DNA of 11,783 nucleotides from Entamoeba invadens IP1. Lineage: Eukaryota; Evosea; Mastigamoebida; Endamoebidae. Positions 1 to 8,388 of the stretch are shown one piece after another. The position numbers and the translations under genes are program-made. The notes under the pieces were generated by a model that worked only from the letters and a program-made list of their open reading frames with translations, was not told the DNA's origin and did not search any database. The stretch's first letter is position 1. Every line of letters begins with the position of its first letter. The stretch is taken from contig NW_004440269.1 in assembly GCF_000330505.1 (NCBI RefSeq), forward strand, positions 9,955 to 21,737. Reading direction: 5' to 3'.

Positions 1-1623
1 AAATTGAAAGATACACACGAATCATCACTCATTATATATCCACCCGAGTCCGAGAAGGTCGTCGAAGTAAAATACTGTTACTCGGTCTTTAAAAATGGAA
101 ATATCAAACGGAATGGTTCTTTTATGGAAAAGTATGGTTCTCAAGTCAATATAGGAGAGATAGCCGGAATGGGGAAAACATCTCAGCTCATTTGTTTGAG
201 ATTCACCGATGACGAGATTGATAATCCGGAACGAACAAGCACTTCAGAGGAGAAAATTGACAATGATATCAATGATAAAACAGATGGAAAAAATACATCT
301 AATGAGCAAGAATTCTTAAAAACGGCTAAAACGCCAGTCTACATAGATGACGACATTCCAAAGGAGATGAAAAAGGAAACAACACCGTGCAAAAACAGCA
401 AGTTGGAAATGATCAATTTGAACGAATTTGTGAGGTCGAAGGACATCTTCCAACAACTGGGAAACTGGGTTGGAATGCGATATGGCGGAGTTGTGTTCGA
501 CAGTGAGGTTGACGCGATGAACAGTTCAACGTTTAATAAAAAACTCTCTGGTAAGAGACATTTGTATGTAATGCTACAGACAGAAAAAGGCAGGATAATT
601 GGTTTATACGTATCAAGTAAGGTCAAACAAGCTGATCAAATACAAACCACTTTCATAGTTGATGACAAACATTTTTTGATCGAGTTCGATGGGTTTGAGC
701 TGAAACGATACATAAAAGGCAAAACACGACGAGTGATGTCGGTTGAGTCGCTGAACTCAAAGTATATATTCGAGCTCAGTGAGGGGTTTTCAATCCACGA
801 AAATGGTGAGGTTGTTATTTTCCCAGAGGAAAGAGTTGGTGAGAATTACAAAGGAATTGGAACAGTGGAACATTTTTTTGGTATCAATAAAGACGAACAT
901 GTAAAGATAGAAAGGGTGATTGTAATCGAAATGGGTGGAGACGAAACTGAAGTCACCAAATTTTACGGCGAGATGATGAAGTGTGACGTTGCGGTTGAGA
1001 GTTCTGGTAAGTGGAATGATTTGAGTCAGGGAAATCGACTACTAATCACAAAAACTAAAATTGTTGAAGGGCAAAAACACACATCCGATTCAACACAATT
1101 GTTTGCCTCGATAAACGAGGGGAACTTTCTTGATTTGTTTTCAAAGAAGATCAAGAGCAAAATGTATAAAATAGTTTTTGACTCGTCTGATATGGACTTG
1201 TGCGCAAAGGTGATCAACCAAGTCTTGGGAAAGACGAAGAAAACCAGCGTCTTTATGGAATTGGAAAATGGGTTTATTTGTGGTACCTACCAAGAAAGTT
1301 CACCAATCCCACTTGGCATTACCGAAAAAACATTTGTTTTCTCGACTGCTGCATTTGCATTTGTCGTGAAAAGCCCAACCTCGCAATCGCCTTTGTTTTT
1401 TGACAAAGTTTCCTCGAATTTGTCATACACCTTGCGGCCCGACGATAAAATTGGTTCTTTGTCGTTTGATATGCTTTTCACGATTAAGTCAACGGGAGAA
1501 TTTTATGTGCAAAACAGAATGAGGGATGCTTTCAGTGGCTTAGGCAATGTGGAAAACTTTGCAGGTGTTGCGTATCCCCAAATATCCAAGTTGAAGTCGA
1601 TGGTTATTATTGAGTGGTACTAG
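1..1623 (+). CDS. Protein with tandem TLDc-like domains, 5' partial
   Basis: The reading frame is open from base 1 to a TAG at 1621-1623, giving 540 visible residues. The first in-frame ATG (124-126) lies inside a domain-like stretch, so the true start is probably upstream of the window. Two full TLDc-like units are visible, about residues 142-311 (with GGVVFDSEVD, then VEHFFGI and VIVIEM) and 375-539 (with KIVFDSSDMD, then VENFAGV and MVIIEW). Each has a 'VFDS-x-D' start and a 'nGe ... vE-F-G ... VIE' ending. The first 70 residues resemble the end of a third unit cut by the window edge. Residues about 75-135 form an acidic, lysine-rich, low-complexity linker. TLDc domains elsewhere are linked to oxidation resistance and V-ATPase regulation. 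Divergent TLD-like proteins are common in Entamoeba, but their role is not known to me. No signal peptide or membrane segment is visible. The gene converges on beta-COP, 71 bases away. Domain assignment is by pattern only. Confidence 0.7.
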   Translation, partial: KLKDTHESSLIIYPPESEKVVEVKYCYSVFKNGNIKRNGSFMEKYGSQVNIGEIAGMGKTSQLICLRFTDDEIDNPERTSTSEEKIDNDINDKTDGKNTSNEQEFLKTAKTPVYIDDDIPKEMKKETTPCKNSKLEMINLNEFVRSKDIFQQLGNWVGMRYGGVVFDSEVDAMNSSTFNKKLSGKRHLYVMLQTEKGRIIGLYVSSKVKQADQIQTTFIVDDKHFLIEFDGFELKRYIKGKTRRVMSVESLNSKYIFELSEGFSIHENGEVVIFPEERVGENYKGIGTVEHFFGINKDEHVKIERVIVIEMGGDETEVTKFYGEMMKCDVAVESSGKWNDLSQGNRLLITKTKIVEGQKHTSDSTQLFASINEGNFLDLFSKKIKSKMYKIVFDSSDMDLCAKVINQVLGKTKKTSVFMELENGFICGTYQESSPIPLGITEKTFVFSTAAFAFVVKSPTSQSPLFFDKVSSNLSYTLRPDDKIGSLSFDMLFTIKSTGEFYVQNRMRDAFSGLGNVENFAGVAYPQISKLKSMVIIEWY

Positions 1624-1684
1624 CTATACTTGTGATCATTGAAAAATTTGTATTATTTCACCAAATTTCAAACAAAAAGGCTCA

Positions 1685-1689
1685 AAATA
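1685..1689 (-). terminator. Polyadenylation motif of beta-COP (TATTT)
   Basis: Read on the minus strand, TATTT lies five bases after the TAA stop of beta-COP. Entamoeba mRNAs are typically polyadenylated near a TA(A/T)TT motif within about 30 bases of the stop. The short space to the convergent TLDc-like gene means the two 3' UTRs must be very short or overlap. In such AT-rich DNA a five-base match is weak evidence by itself. Confidence 0.35.
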
Positions 1690-1694
1690 AAAAC

Positions 1695-4405
1695 TTACTT
1701 TGGAGCAACCTTCTTTTGGTTCGCGACAATACGATCGCCAAGGTTGATCGCAAGTGATTGTGTTTTGCTTCTAATCCTGATCCACCCAGATATTTTACCA
1801 TTTACCGCTTCAGCAGAGATGTTGACAAGCGCGTCCTCGTCGAACAAATTCTTTGCATAGAAATTTGCAGACAAGAAGCCGATTGAGTCGCAAAACATGA
1901 CGGTTGGTGTGATGCATTGGAGTTTTGCGATCGAGCTGACAAGGAACGCGTACTCCTTTAGGTCTGTGAGCTCGGTGTCGATTGGGATTTTGTTTTCCCA
2001 CTCGTACTCCATCCACTTTTTCTGATAGACTTCTCTATCGCAGGGGCAGGGAGTCATCTGGTCAAGGTACTCGATCCTGAGCTCATTCAAAATGAGGTTG
2101 GCATCGAGTGCGTGATGTGTAACGTTTTTGTCTGAGATGTCGTAGTTAACATACCCACTGATAACACCAACCGTTGTCGCGTCAACCTTAACCCCGAGTG
2201 TCACTCTCACAAAGTCGCCCGGACCCAAAGTGACTGGGGCAGGCTTTGTTTTGACAGACATACCACCGTGTGGGATTAATTCAATGTTAATGTTTTGTAA
2301 CGTGGAAGGAGTCTGATTAATAACCAAACAGTCCAACGTGATATCAAAGTGTGTCACGGTAACAACAGCTTCGATATAAAATGGGTCCGAGTATCCAGTG
2401 AGTTGGACAATGTTATTCAATCGCTCGAGTTTACGACTTTCTTTGATCTGTTCGATTCTTGAAGTGACGTCTTCCACTTCCTCATCGTCATTCGTACTGA
2501 ACAATTCGTATCTAATTTTCTCATCAATTTGTGTGGTTTCCGTCTTATCACTGATCTTGGTTTTGTTCTGCATCTCGGCCGTAATTTCCTTCTCGATCTT
2601 TTCGCTCATCTCAACAACATTCTCCCCCTTCCCACTCAGAATTCCAATCGCCAACTTAACGCGTTCTCTCACATCTTCTGGGAGCTTTTTAGAACTCTGC
2701 TTCTCCACTTTCAATATCTCGATAATGATCTGCAATGCTTTAGCACGCATTTTGTTTCCAGTCGCTCCCGTAGTTTTTAATACCAATTTGATGACCCCAC
2801 CAGCAATCACAGAAATGACCATCCCATCCAATTGGTTGACCAACTCTTTCAATCCTGAAATAGAAAATTCGTTGACCAGTTGTTCTTGAGTTTCAGTTAT
2901 ATTACTTGTTGCACTTCCATATGATCCATCAGCGAGAATGACACTTGTTGAGCTGTTTGTCGCCTTTTTCTCTTCAATTTGTGGTTCTGTTTCTTGAGTC
3001 TGTTCAACAAACTGCTCCTCTACTTTCTTCTCGACGATCAACTCCTTCAACGTTTCAAGCACATTTTCCTTGTCTTCCGCATACTCGCAGATCATCCAAA
3101 TTACACTTCTCATCGTCTTGCTTTCTTTCACCTCAGAAATCAATTCAAGCAACTTCTCAATTGTGCTTTTCTTGTTTGCACCTCTGAGTCTCGTCTCAAT
3201 ATACCCAAGTACTTCTTTCGCCAATTCTGGCTCTTTTAACGCCTCAAACATGACTTCATCAATTTCAATATTCTCGTTGACTTCTTTGCACTTCTTTAAT
3301 GCAGAGATAACGTTGATAACATACTCGTTGTTCTCTCTCACAGACTCTTTCTTCAATGCAGACGCAATCTCTCCCGCATTCCGTGGTGCAATCATCCCAA
3401 TCACCATCGAAAGAACGTCGCCTCTAACGGCGTTGATTGTGAGCATCCGTAATAACTGAGCAACGCAATTCCCTTTCACCACCTTTTTGTATTTATTCGC
3501 AATCTGCTTAATTCGTTGGACTCCCGTGATCTTCACGTTCACATCAGAAGTCGCGCAAATGACGTCCACAAGTGTTTCAACACTTTTAACAACAGCGTGA
3601 GCATTCCCGGTGACCATAGGGAACAAACTCGCAGCTTCATATCTCACCATATCAGACGACCCCGTTAATAGCGCTGAGAGTATTTCAGTGTACTTTCCTT
3701 TATAAGCTGGCGTCGACTTCTGAATGAGTCGAATGAACTTCAGCACCGTCATCACAAACAGTTCGGAGAATGTTGTGATTTGTTGTGCAATCGAGACCAA
3801 GAACTTCAGTGCAAATTCCGGGAGGGTTTGTGTCAATACGGAGAAGATGCACACGCGCGCCGACGAGTCCTTTTCTTCCTTCAGTGCTTTTCTCAGTACA
3901 TCGCCGCGTGTTCCAGCAGTGATGGGTCCGTCAAGTAAATGTGTCCGATCACATTCGCAGCCGCCTTTCTCACATAGACGTGTTTGTGTGTCATATTGTC
4001 GACAACGGCGTTGACCAATGGTTGTAAAATGCCACGTTCACTCACATGACACAGAAACTTCAAAGTGACGCCTCTGATATATTCATTCGGGTGGTTTAAG
4101 TCCTGTAAAAGACCGTTGATGGCCAAAATCAGTTCCGGTTTCAATTGGCCATTTTCCGTCTTTTGAATCGATTCCAAATAGATGAGGACAAGTCGTTTAA
4201 TCTGGTGTTCCGGGCATGGCATAGCCATTCGAATCACTTCCATCAGCAATTCGGGATGGTGGTCACCATTCAGTTCCGCTGTGATGATTTTCGTCAGTGC
4301 AGAAATTTTGCTTTTCGAGACATCACTCCTCAATGATTGTAAGACGTCCTCCGCTTTGAAGTCGCGATATGGGTTGTTCAGAATAAGAGTACTCACGTCC
4401 TCCAT
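1695..4405 (-). CDS. COPB1: Coatomer subunit beta (beta-COP), with one frameshift
   Basis: This is the beta subunit of the COPI coat, part of the adaptor-like subcomplex recruited by Arf1 for retrograde Golgi-to-ER transport. The N-terminal helical-repeat trunk (MEDVSTLILN, LQHPNEFIRG-like 'LNHPNEYIRG', HVYVRKAAA) and the later 'VQLTGYSDPFYIEA' (about residue 667) match human beta-COP as I remember it. So does the C-terminal appendage (YEWENK near 800, DALVNIS, WIRIRSKTQSLAINLGD). A charged linker lies at about 460-500. The start is the ATG at 4405-4403: upstream in this frame there is only a GTG and then a stop at 4456-4454. The expected length is about 903 residues against about 953 in human. 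The frame breaks at about 3902-3907, after '...SLLEHAA': one frame ends at a TGA (3895-3893) and the homologous reading continues in the other frame as 'DVLRKALKEEKDSS'. Adding a single base restores a gap-free match. The likeliest cause is a sequencing or assembly error. Confidence 0.96.
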
Positions 4406-4831
4406 GGTCTTGATTTTCGAGTTCACGTCTGTTTTGTCATCTTTTTGAGTTCTTTAATGATTGTAATAATTGTGATATTGGTGTTCTTTCCACCACCAAA
4501 TCGGGAGATTATTTTCTTTTATAATAATTTGATTGTTTATTTTATTAGAAGTATTCTTTTGTGTTTGATTATTGTTGAATTGAGTATCAATTTAATACTT
4601 TCAATCTCCTCGTTTTTATAGTAATATTATAAATATTTAAACCATATGTTTTTAATTTATGATAAGGCAAAATACAATATAATAATAGATAAATTATGGT
4701 TAATAAATAGTACATTTTCAACACCATTTAATAACTTTAATAGTTTTAAAAAGTACAGTGTTCAAAAAACAAATTCTATATTAAAGAGTAAAAAACAACA
4801 AAAAAATACTAAAAATCAAGTCACAACAAAG
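4406..4831. other. Intergenic region: beta-COP promoter and RPB6 3' UTR
   Basis: This AT-rich spacer separates two minus-strand genes. Its left part should hold the beta-COP promoter and its right part the 3' UTR of RPB6. A GAACTCAA sequence sits at 4452-4445 on the minus strand, about 40 bases before the beta-COP start. On the minus strand, TATTT at 4808-4804 is a plausible polyadenylation motif for RPB6. The plus-strand open frame that starts at 4646 is low-complexity and then runs antisense through RPB6, so I do not call it. No RNA gene is recognisable. Confidence 0.6.
4445..4452 (-). promoter_or_regulatory. Candidate GAAC-type promoter element
   Basis: GAACTCAA on the minus strand lies about 40 bases upstream of the beta-COP ATG. 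Entamoeba core promoters carry a variably placed GAAC element (described as AATGAACT) together with TATA-like and initiator elements. The same eight bases occur 17 bases before the RhoGAP start at 10054. The call rests on this recurrence and on known Entamoeba promoter structure; a chance match is possible. Confidence 0.3.
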
Positions 4832-5209
4832 TCAATCGATGATGAGCTCAGAGATCTTCCAGTCCTCATACGAACCGTTTGGGAGACGTCTTCTGATGAT
4901 AAAAGGGATTTTCTTTTCTTTAAGTTCTTCCATAGCGATTTGGAGAGGGTCAGTCATTCCGTTCAAGTTAACGAAGACAGGGGCGTTCATAGAGATTTGT
5001 AGAGCTCTTGTTCCAAGTACTCTTGCCTTCTCGTATTTTGTCATGAACTTTGTCGTTGTTCTGTCGTTGCCTTTAATTTCCTTTGTCTCGACGTAATTGT
5101 CGATTCCAAGTTGTTCGTAGTCGTCGATGACGTTTTCTTGGTCTTCGGAGTTTTCCTCTGAACTGTAGTCGACGTCCTCGTTATTGTCTATATCGTTGTC
5201 TGAACTCAT
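4832..5209 (-). CDS. RPB6: RNA polymerases I, II and III shared subunit RPB6
   Basis: This small subunit (the homologue of bacterial omega and archaeal RpoK) is common to nuclear RNA polymerases I, II and III. It clamps the largest subunit and helps assembly. The protein has 125 residues, close to the human 127. An acidic, disordered N-terminus (residues 1-35, rich in D, E and S) is followed by the conserved core. The core reads [20 protein letters not shown] (52-71), then [20 protein letters not shown] (88-107) and '[18 protein letters not shown]' at the end, almost residue for residue the family signature. The ATG at 5209-5207 gives a normal length, and no intron is needed. The next minus-strand gene downstream is beta-COP; no functional link is implied. 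Confidence 0.98.
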   Translation of the reverse strand: MSSDNDIDNNEDVDYSSEENSEDQENVIDDYEQLGIDNYVETKEIKGNDRTTTKFMTKYEKARVLGTRALQISMNAPVFVNLNGMTDPLQIAMEELKEKKIPFIIRRRLPNGSYEDWKISELIID

Positions 5210-5308
5210 TTGCTTTAATCAGTTCGAAAGGGTTTCTCATTTTTTTCTTTTTTTTGTCTCAAATTTCTTTGGTAAATGTTTTATGAATTTTTATTGAACG
5301 CTACAAAG

Positions 5309-5329
5309 AACGTTAATTTAATTAACGTT
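5309..5329. repeat. Perfect 9-bp inverted repeat, 3-base spacer
   Basis: AACGTTAAT and its exact reverse complement ATTAACGTT flank the three bases TTA. It lies about 100 bases upstream of the RPB6 start, in probable promoter DNA. It could be a palindromic protein-binding site. In DNA this rich in A and T, short palindromes also arise by chance. Confidence 0.5.
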
Positions 5330-5654
5330 ATTTAAGTTTTATAATTGTATTGTTTTATTGGGATATGTGTCAATTATTTGATTGTTTCCCCATTTTTAGC
5401 CTTATTATTTTATTTAAAATAATAAACTTTTTTAAACGGGAATATTATTTAATAAACTCGAGATATCCCGATTTTATACCTCTGAAATAATTTACAATGA
5501 TATTTTAAAATGCAAATAAAATAAGTTCGTTAATTAATAATTCTTCAAAGTCCTTACTTTGTGGTAATTCAAAACAGTGATATTGTTTTTGCGTCTTATT
5601 GTGACCCACATAGAAAAGAAGAAAAATCGATGCATATAACAAAATCATAATAAA

Positions 5655-5659
5655 AATTA
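5655..5659 (-). terminator. Polyadenylation motif of the START-domain gene (TAATT)
   Basis: On the minus strand TAATT begins one base after the TGA stop (5663-5661). It matches the Entamoeba TA(A/T)TT polyadenylation consensus in its usual place close to the stop codon. The motif is only five bases long, so the evidence is position plus consensus. Confidence 0.4.
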
Positions 5660-5660
5660 C

Positions 5661-6392
5661 TCACTTCTGTGCGGCTTTCTTCTCTTGTTCGTCTACCTTC
5701 TTATTAAGCTCGATAGCACACTTCTCAAGGGCGTTGTACCAGTCAAGAGTTGATGAGGAAGTGACGACATTGACCAACCAACTCGGGACGTACCCGTTAA
5801 TATTCGATTGTGTGATAGTGTCATAAGTGGTGTACAATCTTCCATTCTTATCTTTAAACTCTCTAAATATAGTCGCACAAAAGAGTGTAGTTGCCCGAGT
5901 GAATGTACTATTTTGAGCTGGATAGTCTGGATGTTCCGAAGAGACGTCGATGACAAGTCGAGCGTCTGTTTGGTTCTCCTTCACTTTCTCAAGGCCTTCT
6001 GGGCCTGTGATTCTTCTGAAATGGACAAAATCGCGTCTTCCAAGGACAAAAGCAACTGATTTAGTTGTGATGTGATGCATAGAATATCCCTCTCCAAAGT
6101 CTTCGATTTGTTTCATTCCATCAACTAATGATTCCCACGACACTCGATTCTTTTCAACAAGAAGAGCATCTATAACACATTGAAGTCGTGTCGGAATAAT
6201 AGCGTTGATCTTAAACTTCTTTATGCCAGTCTTCTCATCAATTTTGTAAAACAAATTGGCGTTCTCCTTCGACCCGCATGGTGTCCAATCCCCTTTCGAT
6301 CCAAGTTCAGAGAAGAATACTGTCTCCTCCGCTCCAATTTCCTTCTTCATCGCATCAAGCTGTGCGGCACTGATCTTCGACCCTTTAGACAT
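5661..6392 (-). CDS. START-domain lipid-transfer-like protein
   Basis: The gene encodes a 243-residue protein that is essentially one START (StAR-related lipid transfer) domain. Such domains form a hydrophobic pocket that carries one lipid, for example a sterol, phosphatidylcholine or ceramide, between membranes. The order of motifs fits. 'NRVSWESLVDGMKQIEDFG' (82-100) corresponds to the 'W...l' and strand region. 'GRRDFVHFRRI' (118-128) is the typical START 'RD(F/Y)V..R' strand. 'YDTITQSNINGYVPSWLVNVV' (190-210) corresponds to the 'G.iP.wlvn' turn and start of the C-terminal helix that closes the pocket. No signal peptide, membrane segment or extra domain is visible, so it is likely cytosolic. 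The C-terminus is a lysine-rich helix. The ATG at 6392-6390 is the first in frame after a purine-rich leader. The lipid bound cannot be told from sequence. Confidence 0.85.
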   Translation of the reverse strand: MSKGSKISAAQLDAMKKEIGAEETVFFSELGSKGDWTPCGSKENANLFYKIDEKTGIKKFKINAIIPTRLQCVIDALLVEKNRVSWESLVDGMKQIEDFGEGYSMHHITTKSVAFVLGRRDFVHFRRITGPEGLEKVKENQTDARLVIDVSSEHPDYPAQNSTFTRATTLFCATIFREFKDKNGRLYTTYDTITQSNINGYVPSWLVNVVTSSSTLDWYNALEKCAIELNKKVDEQEKKAAQK

Positions 6393-6906
6393 CCTCTTCT
6401 TTTTACAGTTTTTCTATTTCTTTTATTCATCTCTTTTCGATCTCGCTCATCATCCCGTTTAATCGCAAGAGGCCAGATGCAAACTCGGAAATTGTGGAGA
6501 TCGCTTGAGGAAATATGTTTCTTGTCTTGTCAATTTAACTTTTTCATGGTTTTTATTACTAATATCCATAGTTGAGTAAAGTAAAAAAACCAACTTCTGG
6601 TGGATAAGGTTAATTATTGAGGATTTTATTCCACATTTACCCAAAATAATTACATCAAACATACTTTTTTTCTTTAAGTAACAATACTACATTTTTAATT
6701 TATTTTATCATTATTTGTTCTTATACAACATTTTGTTGTATAAATCCAAATTGTTGTCAATAAGATGATAACGTGGGATTTATTTTATATACTTATTATA
6801 TATTAAATTATAAATTAAAAATGTTTTTAATTAAAATTAAATATAAAAATAACTATAAAATATAGTATCGGAATAATTAATTTTACTATATTAAATTATT
6901 AATAAT
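6393..6906. other. Intergenic region: START-gene promoter and OGFr-gene 3' UTR
   Basis: This 514-base spacer between two minus-strand genes is extremely AT-rich from about 6640 to 6906. It must contain the START-gene promoter near 6393-6500 and the 3' UTR of the OGFr-domain gene near 6906. On the minus strand, several TAATT and TTATT stretches follow the OGFr stop within 30 bases. A perfect hairpin lies at 6721-6743. A 67-codon minus-strand open frame at 6459-6662 shows no domain and has a spacer-like composition, so I do not call it. Confidence 0.6.
6721..6743. repeat. Perfect 10-bp hairpin with TTT loop
   Basis: TTATACAACA, then TTT, then the exact reverse complement TGTTGTATAA. It lies about 165 bases beyond the OGFr-gene stop and about 330 bases upstream of the START-gene ATG, in noncoding DNA. 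Its stem contains the ACAACA/TGTTGT core, so it is not purely A and T. It could be an RNA hairpin or a palindromic binding site; no function is shown. Confidence 0.55.
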
Positions 6907-7689
6907 TCAATCAAAAAATTTCTTTTCGAACTCATTGAGTGTCTCGACAACAGCTCTTGCACCTTTATATTCCTTTCCACCCCTTTTCAACTCATCGAAA
7001 AATATACTATCAGAGTAATCAAAATTTTCTGGCTCTTTTGATACGGAACGGTCATTTTGCGCAGCTTTTTTCCAGAACTTATGGAAACTGGTGAGGCAGT
7101 GTTTGAATGATGCCATATTATCTTCAAAAAATTTCATGAACTGTGGGATATACCTTTCAAACCCGAATGCTCTCAACGAATTGATGATTCGTGTTACTCT
7201 AAAGAAGTTGTGTTCGTTTGTGTTGAAGTTATCGAATCGCTCTAAACGCATTTTTTTGTTTGTGTTAACACGAATTTCCCCCTTTTCAAGGTCGACCAAT
7301 TCGCCCCCCAAAAAGTCGAGAAACATCTTATAAAACCTGACAAACCGAACTGCAACCGCGGCGTCTTTGCGCATCTCAATAACCTCATAGGGGCTAAGTG
7401 AGAAACTGGACGAATTGAACATTGATTGTCCAAACGTTGGAAACAACCACTGTATGTAGTCGTGTCTTATTTCCATGAAAACGTACCTTTTTTCGTTGCT
7501 TCGGTTCATCAATTCAGAGTAGAACTGGTCGGCAGTCCACTTTTCTTCGGCACATTCCAGTTTTGGAATCGTCGCTTCTGTGTTTCTGTAAAATTGCGAA
7601 TTCCTGTCATTTTTGTGCCTTTTATCCTCAGTCTCTCTTTCTGTTTCAAATGATCCCGGTGAAGATTTTCGTTCTGCGTCGTCACTCAT
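6907..7689 (-). CDS. OGFr conserved-domain protein
   Basis: The 260-residue protein carries the conserved region of the opioid growth factor receptor family (OGFr_N). The block 'HDYIQWLFP' (76-84) is the hallmark. It is followed by 'LSPYEVIEMRKDAAVAVRFV' (98-117), 'YKMFLDFLGGEL' (120-131) and 'ERFDNFNTNEHNFFRVTRII' (150-169). The last block, 'SLRAFGFERYIPQFMKFF' (171-188), also fits human OGFr as I remember it, in the same order and spacing. In vertebrates OGFr is a nuclear-envelope-associated receptor for Met-enkephalin that slows growth. The ligand-related C-terminal repeats are absent here, so no opioid function should be assumed. The N-terminus (1-50) is charged and probably disordered; the tail after 213 is charged. 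No membrane segment is visible. The ATG at 7689-7687 starts the frame and no intron is needed. The domain's biochemical role is unknown. Confidence 0.88.
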   Translation of the reverse strand: MSDDAERKSSPGSFETERETEDKRHKNDRNSQFYRNTEATIPKLECAEEKWTADQFYSELMNRSNEKRYVFMEIRHDYIQWLFPTFGQSMFNSSSFSLSPYEVIEMRKDAAVAVRFVRFYKMFLDFLGGELVDLEKGEIRVNTNKKMRLERFDNFNTNEHNFFRVTRIINSLRAFGFERYIPQFMKFFEDNMASFKHCLTSFHKFWKKAAQNDRSVSKEPENFDYSDSIFFDELKRGGKEYKGARAVVETLNEFEKKFFD

Positions 7690-7807
7690 TTTCTCACTCT
7701 CAAATGATTATTATTTTTGATTTATTTGACAGAAAGTATTATAAAAAAATAGAAAAGCAAATAATAATTTTATAGTTTTGTTATAATTTAACTAACTCAA
7801 AAACAAA

Positions 7808-8388
7808 TCAACTTTTTATCTCAAGTGCTGTCTTTAAATTCTCGAGCCTCTCGACCGTCTGTTTAACTGTTTGTACGTCTGACCCGTATTTGTTTTTCTA
7901 CAAGTAATTATCCAAACACCAACATACAAAAAAAGACAAACCTCCGTTTCAACTTGTTCGTAGATTTTATCTGCTTTGCTCAGCAATTTTTTGTTGTTCA
8001 ATTTCGTTTTTTCCTTCTCATTTTTTTCTTTTTTGAGTTTTTCAATCTCGGAGAGGAGAGTGGCTTCTTGAGTTTTCAGTGATGCGAAGCTTTCCGACGC
8101 GAACGCAATCTCCAGTTGTGAGAGGTCCTCTTTCAATCTCATAATTCCAGACTTATATTGCCTGATCCTGTCGTTGAGTAGTTGAAGTTCTTCTTTGTCA
8201 ATCTCCGTCTGCCTCGTCATCTTTGACGTCAAAAAGTTATACTCGACCTCCGCATCGGTCAAAACCCTAATATACTCATTTTTTTTCGTTTTTGTCTCTT
8301 CTTCTGTTTTTTCGATTGTGTCTTTCAGTCGCTGCGTTTGTGTTGCGCCACTCTCTTTTCCTTTTTGGCTATTCGTTTTACGCGACAT
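7808..8388 (-). CDS. Coiled-coil protein of unknown function, two exons
   Basis: I read two exons, 8388-7942 and 7897-7808, joined across a 44-base intron, giving 178 residues and a TGA stop. The ATG is at 8388-8386. After a basic, Ser/Thr-rich start (1-20), almost the whole chain is charged heptad-like helix. Examples are 'DKEELQLLNDRIRQYKSGIM' and 'EIEKLKKEKNEKEKTKLNNK', and the short second exon continues it with 'VKQTVERLENLKTALEIKS'. Without splicing the frame would leave the helix for a Cys- and Trp-containing tail of about 35 residues, which argues for the intron. No catalytic domain, signal peptide or membrane segment is visible. It could be a cytoskeletal, kinetochore-like or scaffold protein, but I do not recognise a family. 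Its stop lies 118 bases before the OGFr-gene start, and it is divergent from the phosphatase gene (187 bases between starts). Confidence 0.75.
7898..7941 (-). other. Spliceosomal intron, 44 bases
   Basis: On the minus strand the intron begins with GTTTGT and ends with TTGTAG. This is the typical Entamoeba intron form, in its usual size range. The donor follows a complete codon (GAG), so the intron is in phase 0. Removing it replaces an uncharacteristic tail by a coiled-coil continuation and a nearby stop. Confidence 0.85.

Larger units (their letters stand above)
5210..5660. other. Intergenic region: RPB6 promoter and START-gene 3' UTR
   Basis: This 451-base AT-rich spacer lies between two minus-strand genes. 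Directly upstream of the RPB6 ATG, the minus strand reads CGAACTGATTAAAGCAA, which contains a GAACT core that could be a GAAC-type element. A perfect 9-base inverted repeat lies at 5309-5329. At the other end, TAATT follows the START-gene stop almost directly. I see no credible ORF or structural RNA here. Confidence 0.6.

Noticed and set aside
2398..2889. Open frame of 163 codons on the plus strand
   Set aside because: It is the antisense shadow of beta-COP. Its Ser/Leu-rich composition mirrors the Glu/Lys-rich linker of the real protein.
4646..5002. Plus-strand open frame of 118 codons starting in the AT-rich spacer
   Set aside because: The first half is low-complexity AT-driven sequence and the second half is antisense to RPB6. 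No domain is visible.
5530..5640. Possible structural RNA in the slightly less AT-rich stretch before the START-gene stop
   Set aside because: No tRNA B-box-like sequence, cloverleaf or recognisable snRNA motif was found. It is probably the START-gene 3' flank.
6180..6575. Plus-strand open frame of 131 codons
   Set aside because: It mostly lies antisense to the START-domain gene and runs into its promoter. It has no recognisable motif.
6459..6662. Minus-strand open frame of 67 codons in the spacer between the OGFr and START genes
   Set aside because: Composition is like the spacer, there is no domain, and it lies where the START-gene promoter must be.
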